Below are positions 51,786 to 60,987 of a DNA stretch of 64,000 nt, one piece after another (the stretch's first letter is position 1; each line of letters opens with the position of its first letter). Both the position numbers and the translations under genes were made by a program. The DNA lies in NCBI RefSeq assembly GCF_025148285.1, contig NZ_CP102268.1, positions 4,247,501-4,311,500 on the forward strand. Reading direction: 5' to 3'. The stretch comes from Marvinbryantia formatexigens DSM 14469. GTDB taxonomy: Bacteria > Bacillota > Clostridia > Lachnospirales > Lachnospiraceae. The notes under the pieces were generated by a model, which saw nothing but the letters and a program-made list of their open reading frames with translations, did not search any database and was not told the DNA's origin.

Positions 51786-53600
51786 CTACAGTAAAAACGG
51801 CGAAGGCTTCAGGCTTTTGCCGTATTTTTCTTTCAGAACGCAGATGGTAAGCTGCTCCGAAGCGCGTGTGATCCCCACGTAAAACATTCTTCGTTCCTCC
51901 TCGACATCACTGGCAAGCAATGCCTTTTTGTACGGGATAATCCCCTCATTCACATCAATCAGAAATACAAACGGAAACTCCAGTCCCTTTGCGCTGTGCA
52001 GCGTGGTGAGCGTGACACAGTCCTGCTTTTGGGCACCATTTTTTGCCTGTTCCTTCAGCATTTCCGAATATTCCTCCATATAGGCGAACCATGCTTCGCA
52101 GGTTTCGTAGCCTTTTGCGCTCTGCGCCAGCCGGTCCAGCACCTCATAAAGATCCTCCGCCTTTATTTTCCGGTACTCTGCGTATTCCTCCAGATATTGC
52201 TCATAGCCGATTCCGTGGCGTATGTACTGCACCGCCGCATAGGGCTGCATCCGGGCGAGCGCCGCCAGGTCCTGCTCCAGCTTATCGATGCGCCGGATTA
52301 CCCAGTATTTATCCTCATAATACATGCGCAGGCGCTCAAAATCCACCTGCTGCGTATCCAGACAGCTCCGCTCGATGTAACGCTTCGGCCTGTTGATAAT
52401 CTTCAGAACATTGGCGCAGCTGTAATCACCGTGAGCGAGCTTTAAATAAGCAATCACCTGGCGCGAAATCCAGTGCTCAAACAGATTTGGCAGCGTATCG
52501 CGCATCTTAAACGGCACATTATACTCCAGAAGCTTCTGCGACAGCACGCCGGCGTCCGTATTGCTGCGGTACAACACCGCAAAATCCTCATAGCGGCGTC
52601 CCTGCGCAAGCCCCTGCCGGATGCGCTGGATAATTCCAAGGCTCTCCTGCTCCTGGTTCCGGAAAAGAAGCTTTTCCACCGGAAGCCCGTCCGCCTTTAC
52701 CTTCTCGATTTTCTTTTCATAGCGCACCGTATTTCTGCTGATTACACGCGCGGCAAGGTCGCAGACATTTCCCGGACAGCGGAAATTGCGGTCCAGCAGA
52801 AGCTGCCTTGCCTGCGGATAGTCCTTTGGGAAATTCAGCATAATCTCCGGCTTCGCACCCCGGAAGCGATAGATCGACTGGTCGTCATCCCCCACCACGA
52901 AAAGATTGTTCTCCGGCGCCGCCAGCAGCTTTATAATATCGTACTGAAGCCGGTTAATGTCCTGGAATTCATCCACCAGAATATAGCGGAATCTCTTCCG
53001 CCAGCCCTCCAGAATATCCGGGCGGGCAGAGAGAAGCTCCCAGGTATATACCATCAGATCATCGTAATCCAGCTTTCCGGCACGCTCCATGCCGCGGCAG
53101 TAGCTGCCGTAGATCTTTCGGAACAGCTCCTGTGGCACCCCGGCCGCATAATAATGCTCCAGAGGAATCCGCTCATTTTTTACCCTGCTGATTTCACGCG
53201 CCGTATCGTGCAGAAATTCCGCCTCATCCTCTATCCCGATATCCATCGGTGAGATGATTTCCCGCAATATGCGGTACTTTTCCTCTTCCGACGCAATGTT
53301 TGCCGCTGTATAATGATATGCGTGTTTCAGGATTTCGAAGAAGAGCGAATGAAATGTCCCAAAGCGAACCTGTGTCTGTCTGCTGTCTGTCAGCGCCAGG
53401 AAACGCTTCTGCATTTCCATCGCTGCCGCTTTCGTAAAGGTGACAACCAGGATATGAATGGGTGGTATACCGCACTGCTGCGTCAGATATTTTGTTCGTT
53501 CTGTGATAACGGTCGTTTTCCCGGAGCCGGGTCCTGCCAGAACGATTGCAGGACCCTCCCGGTGCATTACTGCTTCTTTTTGCGCTTTTGACAAAGCCAT
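51786..53600 (-). CDS. UvrD/PcrA-like ATP-dependent DNA helicase (short form)
   Basis: The 604-residue superfamily 1 helicase has motif I in AIVLAGPGSGKTTVITERTK, Ia VTFTKAAAMEMQKR, II YILVDEFQDINRLQYDII, III GDDDQSIYRFRGAKPEIM, and V/VI TLHSAKGLEFPFVFLIDVNE and EERRMFYVGITRASEQL. It is about 130 residues shorter than PcrA or UvrD, with loss mainly in the C-terminal part. It may act in repair or recombination. The gene starts one base after gltX stops, so they are probably co-transcribed. Confidence 0.92.
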   Translation of the reverse strand: MALSKAQKEAVMHREGPAIVLAGPGSGKTTVITERTKYLTQQCGIPPIHILVVTFTKAAAMEMQKRFLALTDSRQTQVRFGTFHSLFFEILKHAYHYTAANIASEEEKYRILREIISPMDIGIEDEAEFLHDTAREISRVKNERIPLEHYYAAGVPQELFRKIYGSYCRGMERAGKLDYDDLMVYTWELLSARPDILEGWRKRFRYILVDEFQDINRLQYDIIKLLAAPENNLFVVGDDDQSIYRFRGAKPEIMLNFPKDYPQARQLLLDRNFRCPGNVCDLAARVISRNTVRYEKKIEKVKADGLPVEKLLFRNQEQESLGIIQRIRQGLAQGRRYEDFAVLYRSNTDAGVLSQKLLEYNVPFKMRDTLPNLFEHWISRQVIAYLKLAHGDYSCANVLKIINRPKRYIERSCLDTQQVDFERLRMYYEDKYWVIRRIDKLEQDLAALARMQPYAAVQYIRHGIGYEQYLEEYAEYRKIKAEDLYEVLDRLAQSAKGYETCEAWFAYMEEYSEMLKEQAKNGAQKQDCVTLTTLHSAKGLEFPFVFLIDVNEGIIPYKKALLASDVEEERRMFYVGITRASEQLTICVLKEKYGKSLKPSPFLL

Positions 53601-53601
53601 A

Positions 53602-55056
53602 TTATGCCTGCTCCAGTTTTGCGATTGCCGCCTTCATGCGGGAAATCGTCTCGTCGTGTCCAAGAATCTCCATGATTTCGGTCGCGCCCGCCGGCGTCAT
53701 CTGCTTTCCGGACATTGCCGTGCGGATGGGCCACATCACGTAACCGTTTTTATAGCCTCTCTCCTTTGCAAAATTCACCAGCAGCTCATACAACGCATCG
53801 TTACTGTAATCCTCATGTGCCTCCAGAAGCGGCAGCACCTCTTTTAACACGGCAAGGGAGGTCTCCTGTGTCGTTTTCATTTTCTTGTGCGTGTACATGG
53901 AAGCATCGTACTCCGGCACTTCTTCAAAAAAGTCAATCAGCGCCGGGATATCCGGGAATATCTCGATTCTGGTCTTTACCATTTCCGCAATCTTATGGAA
54001 ATCCACGTCCCTGGTAATGGCCTGCTTCATGTACGGAAGCGCCATTTCATAGAATTTATCGGAATCCATCGCCTTTATATACTCACCGTTCATCCATTTC
54101 AGCTTGTTGATATCGAATACCGCCGGGGATTTGCTCATATGGTGATAATCGAACGCCTCCACCAGCTCCTCCAGCGAAAAGATTTCGCGGTTGTCCGACG
54201 GGCACCAGCCGAGCAGCGCCACGTAATTGACGATTGCCTCCGACAGAAAGCCCTGGTCCAGCAGATCCTCATAGGAGGAGTGACCGCTGCGCTTGCTGAG
54301 TTTTTTGTGATTTTCGTCCGTGATCAGCGGGCAGTGCACGTAAACCGGAATTTCCCAGCCGAACGCCTCATAGAGACGGTTGTATTTCGGCGCCGAGGAG
54401 AGGTACTCATTTCCGCGCACGACATGGGTGATTCCCATCAGATGGTCGTCCACCACGTTCGCGAAATTGTAGGTCGGGAAGCCGTCGGATTTGATAAGAA
54501 TCATATCGTCCAGCTCGGCGTTCGGCACCTCAATGGTTCCGTAAATATCGTCCTCAAATTTTGTCGTGCCCTCGTTCGGCACATTCTGACGGATAACGTA
54601 GGGAACCCCGGCATCCAGCTTCGCCTGGACCTCCTCTTTTGACAGATGCAGACAGTGCTTGTCATACACCACGATCTCCTTGCCGGCAATCTCCTGCTTT
54701 AAGGATTCCAGACGCTCCTTGTCGCAGAAGCAGTAATACGCCTCACCTTTTTCAATCAGTTTTTTCGCATATTCCAGGTAAATGCCCTGCGCCTGGCGCT
54801 CGCTCTGCACATACGGTCCGTAGCCCTTATCGATATCCGGACCCTCGTCATGCTTTAAGCCCGCATGCTCCAGCGTGCGGTAAATAATCTCCAGCGCGCC
54901 CTCCACAAAACGCTCCTGGTCGGTATCCTCAATGCGCAGCAGAAAATCCCCGCCCTCATGCTTCGCAATCAGGTAGGCGTACAGTGCTGTGCGCAGATTT
55001 CCTACATGCATACGTCCCGTCGGGCTTGGTGCAAAACGTGTTCTTACTTTACTCAT
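53602..55056 (-). CDS. gltX: Glutamyl-tRNA synthetase
   Basis: The 484-residue class I synthetase begins [20 protein letters not shown], with the HIGH-like segment, and has the KMSKS equivalent [19 protein letters not shown] near residue 245. Other signatures are [18 protein letters not shown] and [20 protein letters not shown]. It charges tRNA-Glu and, in many Firmicutes, tRNA-Gln as well. It is divergent from the tRNA-Thr gene. Confidence 0.97.
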   Translation of the reverse strand: MSKVRTRFAPSPTGRMHVGNLRTALYAYLIAKHEGGDFLLRIEDTDQERFVEGALEIIYRTLEHAGLKHDEGPDIDKGYGPYVQSERQAQGIYLEYAKKLIEKGEAYYCFCDKERLESLKQEIAGKEIVVYDKHCLHLSKEEVQAKLDAGVPYVIRQNVPNEGTTKFEDDIYGTIEVPNAELDDMILIKSDGFPTYNFANVVDDHLMGITHVVRGNEYLSSAPKYNRLYEAFGWEIPVYVHCPLITDENHKKLSKRSGHSSYEDLLDQGFLSEAIVNYVALLGWCPSDNREIFSLEELVEAFDYHHMSKSPAVFDINKLKWMNGEYIKAMDSDKFYEMALPYMKQAITRDVDFHKIAEMVKTRIEIFPDIPALIDFFEEVPEYDASMYTHKKMKTTQETSLAVLKEVLPLLEAHEDYSNDALYELLVNFAKERGYKNGYVMWPIRTAMSGKQMTPAGATEIMEILGHDETISRMKAAIAKLEQA

Positions 55057-55108
55057 TTTTTCATATCTCCTCTTTTTTCACAAATTTTTATTTTTTTGAA
55101 AATAATGC

Positions 55109-55137
55109 TTGCAAATTTTAAAAAGATTGTATATAAT
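55109..55137 (+). promoter_or_regulatory. Promoter of tRNA-Thr
   Basis: TTGCAA (55109-55114) and a perfect TATAAT (55132-55137) are 17 bases apart, 30 bases before the tRNA. Confidence 0.8.
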
Positions 55138-55166
55138 ATCCGTTGTGTGAAGCACTTCACATATAA

Positions 55167-55239
<73 letters not shown>

Positions 55240-55314
55240 TTTTTTATTGCTGTTTTTTCTGAAACATGCGGCTTTTTCATCCGGCCTCATACTATCAGAT
55301 GTTTTTTCTTAACA

Positions 55315-55935
55315 TCACTTGATGAAGCGGTCTATCGCCTTATTCAGCTCCTCTATCGTTTCCATGTCGCCCGTTTCCACAGCGTCCACCAGACAGTGCG
55401 CAATATGATCCTGCAGAATCACCTTTCCGGTGTTATTGATTGCCGCTTTCACCGCCGAGAGCTGGATAAGCACCTCGCTGCAGTCCCGCCCGTCCTCCAC
55501 CATGCGCTTGATGGATTCCAGATGTCCGATAGCGCGGGAAATCCGGTTCAGCACCGATTTCACATGCTCCGGGTCGTGCGTGTGCGTGTGGCTGTGCGCG
55601 TGCCCGCCCTCTGCGCCGTGACTGTGCGTATGCACGCTCTCTGCACCGTGACTGTGTCCGGCGCCGTCGTGGCTGTGCGTGTGTGCCACGCTGTTTCCAT
55701 GACTGTGCGTATGCACGCTCTCTGCGCCGTGACTGTGTCCGGCGCCGTCGTGGCTGTGTCCGGCGCCGTCGTGGCTGTGCGTGTGCGCCGCATCGTTTCC
55801 ATGACTGTGCGCGTGCCCGTCAGCCGCTTCGCTGTGAGGGGCGGCTGATTCTGCCGCCCCATGTGTATGCTCAATAACTGTTCCGTCTTCCAGAACGTGC
55901 GTATGCTTTCTGGGTTTTTCGCCCTGTCCGCTCAT
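55315..55935 (-). CDS. CsoR-family metal-sensing repressor with long histidine-rich extension
   Basis: The C-terminal part (residues 123-206) is a CsoR-type repressor: PEHVKSVLNRISRAIGHLES, then Cys152, His177 and Cys181 with exactly the spacing of the copper ligands of CsoR (25 and 4 residues). It would bind DNA as apo-tetramer and let go on binding Cu(I) or a similar metal. The first 120 residues are unusual: 31 histidines in HSH, HTHSH and DGAGHSH repeats, with Ala, Gly, Asp and Ser. This part could store or buffer Ni, Zn, Co or Cu. No metal exporter gene is in this window. It follows glgB by six bases. Confidence 0.9.
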   Translation of the reverse strand: MSGQGEKPRKHTHVLEDGTVIEHTHGAAESAAPHSEAADGHAHSHGNDAAHTHSHDGAGHSHDGAGHSHGAESVHTHSHGNSVAHTHSHDGAGHSHGAESVHTHSHGAEGGHAHSHTHTHDPEHVKSVLNRISRAIGHLESIKRMVEDGRDCSEVLIQLSAVKAAINNTGKVILQDHIAHCLVDAVETGDMETIEELNKAIDRFIK

Positions 55936-55941
55936 ACTTTT

Positions 55942-58449
55942 TCAGCCTTTCTTTTTTTGTTGTCCCGGTTTCTGCTGCTTCGCAGTCTCTTTCGGCTGCC
56001 CTGCGGATTCCTTCTGCTGCTTCGCAGCCGCTTTCGGCTGCCCCGCGGATTCCTTCTGCTGCTTCGCGGCCGCTTTCGGCTGTTTTACCGTTTCTTTCTG
56101 CGGCTTTGCAGCCTCCGGTTCCTTCGCCGCCTCCATCTTCTGCATCAGCTCTTCCTTCAGGGATACCTTTTTCGGAACCGCTTTTGTTTTCTTTTCGCCG
56201 GCGGATTTCTTTTCCCTTGCCGCTTTATTGGAAGCCGCCTTCGGATCTGCCTTTGCGTAGGAGAAAATACTGATACCCATCGGCGGAATCTTCACGGTAA
56301 TGGAATTTTCCTGTCCGTCCGCTTCTTCCTTCTTCGACTGCTTTACACGCGGGTTCAGATTGCCCTTCCCGCCGAACTCTGTGCGGTCGCTGTTGAAAAT
56401 CTCCTTATATTTTCCCGGCCAGGGGACGCCCACCTTATGGTTTTCATAAACAAGCGGTGAGAAATTGCAGACAATCAGCAGCGTCTCATCCTTTTTCGCC
56501 GTGTTTCTGGTAAATACCAGCAGATTCTCGTTTGCATTGATCGCATTGATCCAGGTGAATCCCTCCGGCTCGTAATCCAGCTCATAGAGCGCCGGATGCG
56601 TCCTGTAGAACTCCAGCAGCGCCTTATAATAATCGCGCATCTGCCGGTTCGGTTCCTGCTCCAGGTCCTCCCAGTCCAGTCCCTTCGTCTCGTTCCACTC
56701 TTTATACTGGGCAAATTCCTGTCCCATAAAAAGCAGCTTCTTGCCCGGATGCGCCATCATATAGCCATATGCCGCGCGCAGGTTTGCAAACTTCTGCTCC
56801 GTCTCTCCAGGCATCTTGTTAATCAGAGAGCATTTGCCGTGCACGACCTCATCGTGGGACAGCGTCAGAATAAAGTCCTCGCTGTACGCGTAAATCATAC
56901 TGAAGGTCAGACCGCCGTGATTGCTCGCGCGGTAAATCGGATCCAGCGACATATAGCCGATGAAATCGTTCATCCAGCCCATATTCCATTTATAGTCAAA
57001 GCCAAGACCGCCGTCATCCAGCGCGCCCGTGATCTTTGGCCACGCCGTCGATTCCTCTGCAATCAGGATTGCGCCATCCTTACGCTTTTTGAATACGGAA
57101 TTCAAATGCTTCAGAAACTCCACCGCTTCCAGATTCTCATTGCCGCCGTATATGTTGGCAACCCACTCGCCGTCATTTTTGCCGTAGTCAAGATACAGCA
57201 TGGAAGCGACTGCGTCCATGCGGATGCCGTCCGCGTGATATTTATCCGCCCAGAACAGCGCATTGGCAATCAGGAAGTTTTTCACCTCCGGTCTGCCGTA
57301 ATTGTAGATCAGCGTGCCCCAGTGCGGATGACTTCCCTGCCGCGGGTCCAGATGCTCATACAGGCAGGTGCCGTCAAAGGCGGCAAGCCCGAAGGTATCG
57401 CGCGGAAAATGCGCCGGTACCCAGTCCAGGATCACGCCGATGCCCGCCTCATGCATATAGTTCATAAAATACATGAAGTCCTCCGGCGTGCCGTAGCGCG
57501 CAGTCGGAGCGTAATAGCCCGTCACCTGATAGCCCCAGGAGCCGTCGAAGGGATGCTCCATCACCGGCAGCAGCTCGATGTGCGTATAGCCCATTTCCTT
57601 CACATATTCCGCAATCATCGGAGCAAGCTCGCGGTAATTGTAGAAATCCCGGTCCTCCGGTTTTTTCCAGGAGGCAAGGTGCATTTCATAGATTGCCATC
57701 GGCTTCTTCTTGGAATCCGTTTTCTTTCTCTGCTTCATCCAGGCGTCGTCCGTCCACTGAAACTGCGTCAGATCCGCAACGATGGACGCGGTATCCGGAC
57801 GGAGCTGCGCCGCGTTGGCATACGGGTCCGCCTTCAGATACGTAATGTTGCCCTGCGCCTTGATTTCATACTTATACATTTCCCCGACGCTGATCCCCGG
57901 CACAAAAATCTCAAAAATGCCGCTGTCCCAGAGCCGCCTCATGGGAAGACGTCTGCCGTCCCAGAGGTTAAAATCCCCCACCAGGCTGACACGCACGGCG
58001 TTCGGCGCCCACACGGCAAAGTGAATTCCCTTTATGCCCTGCACCGTCATTGGATGCGCGCCCATCTTTTCATAGATATCGTAGCAGATACCGGCGTTGA
58101 ATTTCGCCGTCTCCTGCTTTGTCAGCACCGGCTCGAACGCATACGGGTCGATATACTCCAGCGAGGTTCCGTTATCAAAGATTACGTACAGCGTATACTT
58201 CGGAATCTTATCCCCCGGAATTAGCACCGCGAAAAAGCCCGCCTCATCCTCCATCGTCATTTCATAGGATTCCTTTTTCCCGGTAATCTGGACCATAATG
58301 CGGTCCGCCGTCGGGATAAACGCCTGAATCAGTACGCCGTCGTCCGTCAGATGCGGTCCGAGAATGGCGTGCGGATTGTCCTCCTCCGAATAAATCAGCG
58401 CCTCAATCTGCGCCCAGTCCATCAAATCATATAGTTTGTCTTCTCCCAT
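55942..58449 (-). CDS. glgB: 1,4-alpha-glucan branching enzyme with Lys/Gln/Ala-rich C-terminal tail
   Basis: The 835-residue protein has an N-terminal CBM48 (VWAPNAVRVSLVGDFNLWDG), the GH13 barrel with GYQVTGYYAPTARYGTPEDF, nucleophile Asp near residue 410 (DGIRMDAVASMLYLDYG), acid/base Glu near 464 (ILIAEESTAWP) and LSHDEVVHGKCSLINKMPG, and the C-terminal beta domain. It makes alpha-1,6 branches in glycogen. The usual enzyme ends near residue 720 here; the last 110 residues are a disordered basic tail with 14-residue repeats (KAAAKQQKESAGQP). It lies in the serC-serA-DUF1015-glgB-csoR run. Confidence 0.94.
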   Translation of the reverse strand: MGEDKLYDLMDWAQIEALIYSEEDNPHAILGPHLTDDGVLIQAFIPTADRIMVQITGKKESYEMTMEDEAGFFAVLIPGDKIPKYTLYVIFDNGTSLEYIDPYAFEPVLTKQETAKFNAGICYDIYEKMGAHPMTVQGIKGIHFAVWAPNAVRVSLVGDFNLWDGRRLPMRRLWDSGIFEIFVPGISVGEMYKYEIKAQGNITYLKADPYANAAQLRPDTASIVADLTQFQWTDDAWMKQRKKTDSKKKPMAIYEMHLASWKKPEDRDFYNYRELAPMIAEYVKEMGYTHIELLPVMEHPFDGSWGYQVTGYYAPTARYGTPEDFMYFMNYMHEAGIGVILDWVPAHFPRDTFGLAAFDGTCLYEHLDPRQGSHPHWGTLIYNYGRPEVKNFLIANALFWADKYHADGIRMDAVASMLYLDYGKNDGEWVANIYGGNENLEAVEFLKHLNSVFKKRKDGAILIAEESTAWPKITGALDDGGLGFDYKWNMGWMNDFIGYMSLDPIYRASNHGGLTFSMIYAYSEDFILTLSHDEVVHGKCSLINKMPGETEQKFANLRAAYGYMMAHPGKKLLFMGQEFAQYKEWNETKGLDWEDLEQEPNRQMRDYYKALLEFYRTHPALYELDYEPEGFTWINAINANENLLVFTRNTAKKDETLLIVCNFSPLVYENHKVGVPWPGKYKEIFNSDRTEFGGKGNLNPRVKQSKKEEADGQENSITVKIPPMGISIFSYAKADPKAASNKAAREKKSAGEKKTKAVPKKVSLKEELMQKMEAAKEPEAAKPQKETVKQPKAAAKQQKESAGQPKAAAKQQKESAGQPKETAKQQKPGQQKKKG
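55993..56076 (-). repeat. 42-base in-frame tandem repeat in the glgB tail
   Basis: Two exact protein units (residues 792-805 and 806-819) and partial units on both sides encode a 14-residue period KAAAKQQKESAGQP in the C-terminal tail of the branching enzyme. Confidence 0.85.
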
Positions 58450-58479
58450 AATTCACCCTCCTGTAAATGTCCGGTCGCA

Positions 58480-59811
58480 TTAACCGGGGACCGGCTGCCC
58501 CTCTTTCGCGCGTTCCCCAATGGCATGGATGAAAAGTCCGCTGCGCAGCTTCGGCTCGAACCAGGTGGATTTCGGCGGCATCAAAAGATGCTCATCCGCC
58601 ACCGCAAACAGCTCCTCCATAGAGGTCGGATACATGGCAAACGCCACCCCTCCATAGGTATACACCCTCCGCTGCAGATCGGAAAGTCCCCGGATCCCGC
58701 CGACAAAATGAATCCGCTCATCCGTCGTCGGATCCCCGATGCCGAGCACCGGCTCCAGAATCTCCCTCTGCAGGATGGAAACATCCAGCCCGTCGATCGG
58801 ATGACTGCTGCGGTATTCCTCCTTCACCTTCAGTTCGTACCATTTTCCGTCCAGATACATGCCCATGCAGCCCTTTTCCTGCGGTCTGCAGGGAAGATTC
58901 TTCCGCTCCATCCGGCAGATTCCGCCCTCACAGGTATGCTCCAAAACAGTGTTTTCCCGGATCTCACATTTCTGACCAATCTTCTCCAGAAATGCTTCCG
59001 GCGTATCGCCGTTTAAATCAGCGGCAACACGGTTGTAATCCATAATGCGCAGCTCGTCGTCGGCAAAGAGCACCGACAGGAAGGAATCGTATTCCTGACA
59101 GCCGTCCGCTGCTTCCCCGCGTTTTTTCGCTTCCTCGCGGCGCATCAGTGAGACCCGGACAGCCGAAGCGGCGCGATGATGTCCATCCGCGATATAAATC
59201 CGCGAAATTCCCGCAAACGCTTCCGCGATGGTCTTTATCATCGCCTCATCCGAGATTCTCCAGCCCCGGTGCGAAATGCCATCCTCCGACACGAAGTCGA
59301 AAATGGGCTCCTGCTCTTTTGCCCTCCGCAGGCAGTCGCTGACCGTCTCATTTCTGCGGTACGCCAGAAAGATCGGACCGGTCTGCGCTCCGCACACATC
59401 GACGTGGCGGATGCGGTCCAGCTCCTTTTCGGCGCGGGTGTTCTCATGCTTCATAATCACGCCGTTTACGTAATCGTCCACGGCGGCGCATGCCACCAGT
59501 CCGGTCTGCGCTCTCCCATCCATTACCAGCTCATATATATAATAACATAATTGTCCGTCTTTTACAAAGCTTCCTTCCGAAATCATTTTCCAGAGAAGGT
59601 CATGCGCTTTCTGATAAACCTCAGGCGCATACATATCCGTCTCATCGTCAAACTGCGTCTCGGCGCGGTCGATGCGAAGAAAGCTGAGAGGCTCTCTTTC
59701 CACCTCCGCCTTTGCCTCCGCACGGCTGTAGACATCGTAAGGCAGCGCCGCAATGCGGGAGGCAAGCTCCCGCTTCGGAAGGATTCCGTAAAATGGTTTA
59801 ATCTGTGCCAT
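58480..59811 (-). CDS. DUF1015 family protein
   Basis: The 443-residue protein has the DUF1015 signatures ALPYDVYSRAEAKAEVEREP, SFLRIDRAE, RIYIADGHHRAASAVRVSLM with the conserved DGHHR, and DYNRVAADLNG. In many Clostridia it follows serA; a link with serine or phosphoserine metabolism (it has been proposed as a serine kinase family in some organisms) is therefore plausible but not shown here. It starts 12 bases after serA. Confidence 0.9.
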   Translation of the reverse strand: MAQIKPFYGILPKRELASRIAALPYDVYSRAEAKAEVEREPLSFLRIDRAETQFDDETDMYAPEVYQKAHDLLWKMISEGSFVKDGQLCYYIYELVMDGRAQTGLVACAAVDDYVNGVIMKHENTRAEKELDRIRHVDVCGAQTGPIFLAYRRNETVSDCLRRAKEQEPIFDFVSEDGISHRGWRISDEAMIKTIAEAFAGISRIYIADGHHRAASAVRVSLMRREEAKKRGEAADGCQEYDSFLSVLFADDELRIMDYNRVAADLNGDTPEAFLEKIGQKCEIRENTVLEHTCEGGICRMERKNLPCRPQEKGCMGMYLDGKWYELKVKEEYRSSHPIDGLDVSILQREILEPVLGIGDPTTDERIHFVGGIRGLSDLQRRVYTYGGVAFAMYPTSMEELFAVADEHLLMPPKSTWFEPKLRSGLFIHAIGERAKEGQPVPG

Positions 59812-59823
59812 TTTTCCCTCCGC

Positions 59824-60987
59824 CTATTTTAATACGCGTACCTTCAGCACACCGTCGATCTTCTTCAGCGTCTCAATTACCTGCGGCGTCACCATCGTAT
59901 CCAGGTCAAAGAGGGAGTAGGCATACTCGCCTTTGCTCTGGTTCGCCATGTTGGCGATGTTTAAATCGGCTTCGCCGAGCACGGACGCAAACTGTCCGAT
60001 CATATTTTTGATATTGCGATGATTGATGGCGATCCGGCACACCGTGCTGCAGATGCCCATGTCGCACTCCGGATAGTTCACCGAATGATGGATATTGCCG
60101 TGCTCCAGATAGTCAATCAGCTCTTTTACCGCCATTTTCGCGCAGTTATCCTCGGATTCCGCCGTGGAAGCCCCGATATGCGGCGTCACAATGCAGCCCT
60201 TTGCTCCCGCTGTCGTCGGATTCGGGAAATCGCTGACATAGCGCTTCACCTTGCCAGCGCGCAGCGCATCGACCACCGCTTCCTCATCCACCAGCAAATC
60301 GCGCGCATAGTTCAAAAGCACCACGCCGTCCTTCATCTTGTCGATGGCATCCTTGTTAATCATTTTGCGCGTGCTGTCCATCAGCGGCACATGGATGGTA
60401 ATGTAATCGCATTCGCGATAAATTTCATCCACCTCTTTGATGTGCCGGATATCACGCGACAGATTCCACGCTGCATCCACAGAAATATACGGGTCGTACC
60501 CGTAAACCTCCATGCCAAGGCGGGCGGCGGCGTTCGCCACAAGGACGCCGATTGCGCCAAGACCGATGATGCCGAGGCGCTTGCCCATGATTTCATTTCC
60601 GGCAAAGCGCTTCTTTTCTTTTTCCGCGTCCTTCGCAATCAAGTCATTCTGACGCTCCGACTGCACCCAGTTGATGCCGCCGACAATGTCTCTTGATGCC
60701 AGCAGAAGTCCCGCAAGCACCGCTTCCTTTACGCCGTTTGCATTGGCGCCCGGCGTGTTAAATACTACAATTCCCTGTTCCGCATACTTCTGCAGCGGAA
60801 TATTGTTGACGCCGGCGCCTGCGCGCGCAACCGCTTCCAGATTTTCCGGAAGCTCCAGGTCGTGCATCGCTGCACTGCGCACGAGAATGGCGTCCGCATC
60901 GTTTATATTATCTGTCTGTACATAAAGGCTGGAGAAGCCGTCCAGTCCCACCTGTGAAATCGGGTTCAAGCAATGATAATGAAACAT
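59824..60987 (-). CDS. serA: D-3-phosphoglycerate dehydrogenase
   Basis: The 387-residue protein has the D-2-hydroxyacid dehydrogenase fold, with substrate-site RAGAGVNNIPL, the NAD-binding GKRLGIIGLGAIGVLVANAA near residue 143, DGVVLLNYARDLLVDE (catalytic Arg nearby) and the catalytic His in IVTPHIGASTAESEDNCA. A single ACT domain ends the protein (QFASVLGEADLNIANMANQS), which may confer serine feedback. It makes 3-phosphohydroxypyruvate. Its start codon shares one base with the serC stop. Confidence 0.95.
   Translation of the reverse strand: MFHYHCLNPISQVGLDGFSSLYVQTDNINDADAILVRSAAMHDLELPENLEAVARAGAGVNNIPLQKYAEQGIVVFNTPGANANGVKEAVLAGLLLASRDIVGGINWVQSERQNDLIAKDAEKEKKRFAGNEIMGKRLGIIGLGAIGVLVANAAARLGMEVYGYDPYISVDAAWNLSRDIRHIKEVDEIYRECDYITIHVPLMDSTRKMINKDAIDKMKDGVVLLNYARDLLVDEEAVVDALRAGKVKRYVSDFPNPTTAGAKGCIVTPHIGASTAESEDNCAKMAVKELIDYLEHGNIHHSVNYPECDMGICSTVCRIAINHRNIKNMIGQFASVLGEADLNIANMANQSKGEYAYSLFDLDTMVTPQVIETLKKIDGVLKVRVLK

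Noticed and set aside
56596-58224. 542-residue plus-strand reading frame
   Set aside because: It is antisense to glgB and has no domain, start signal or terminator of its own.
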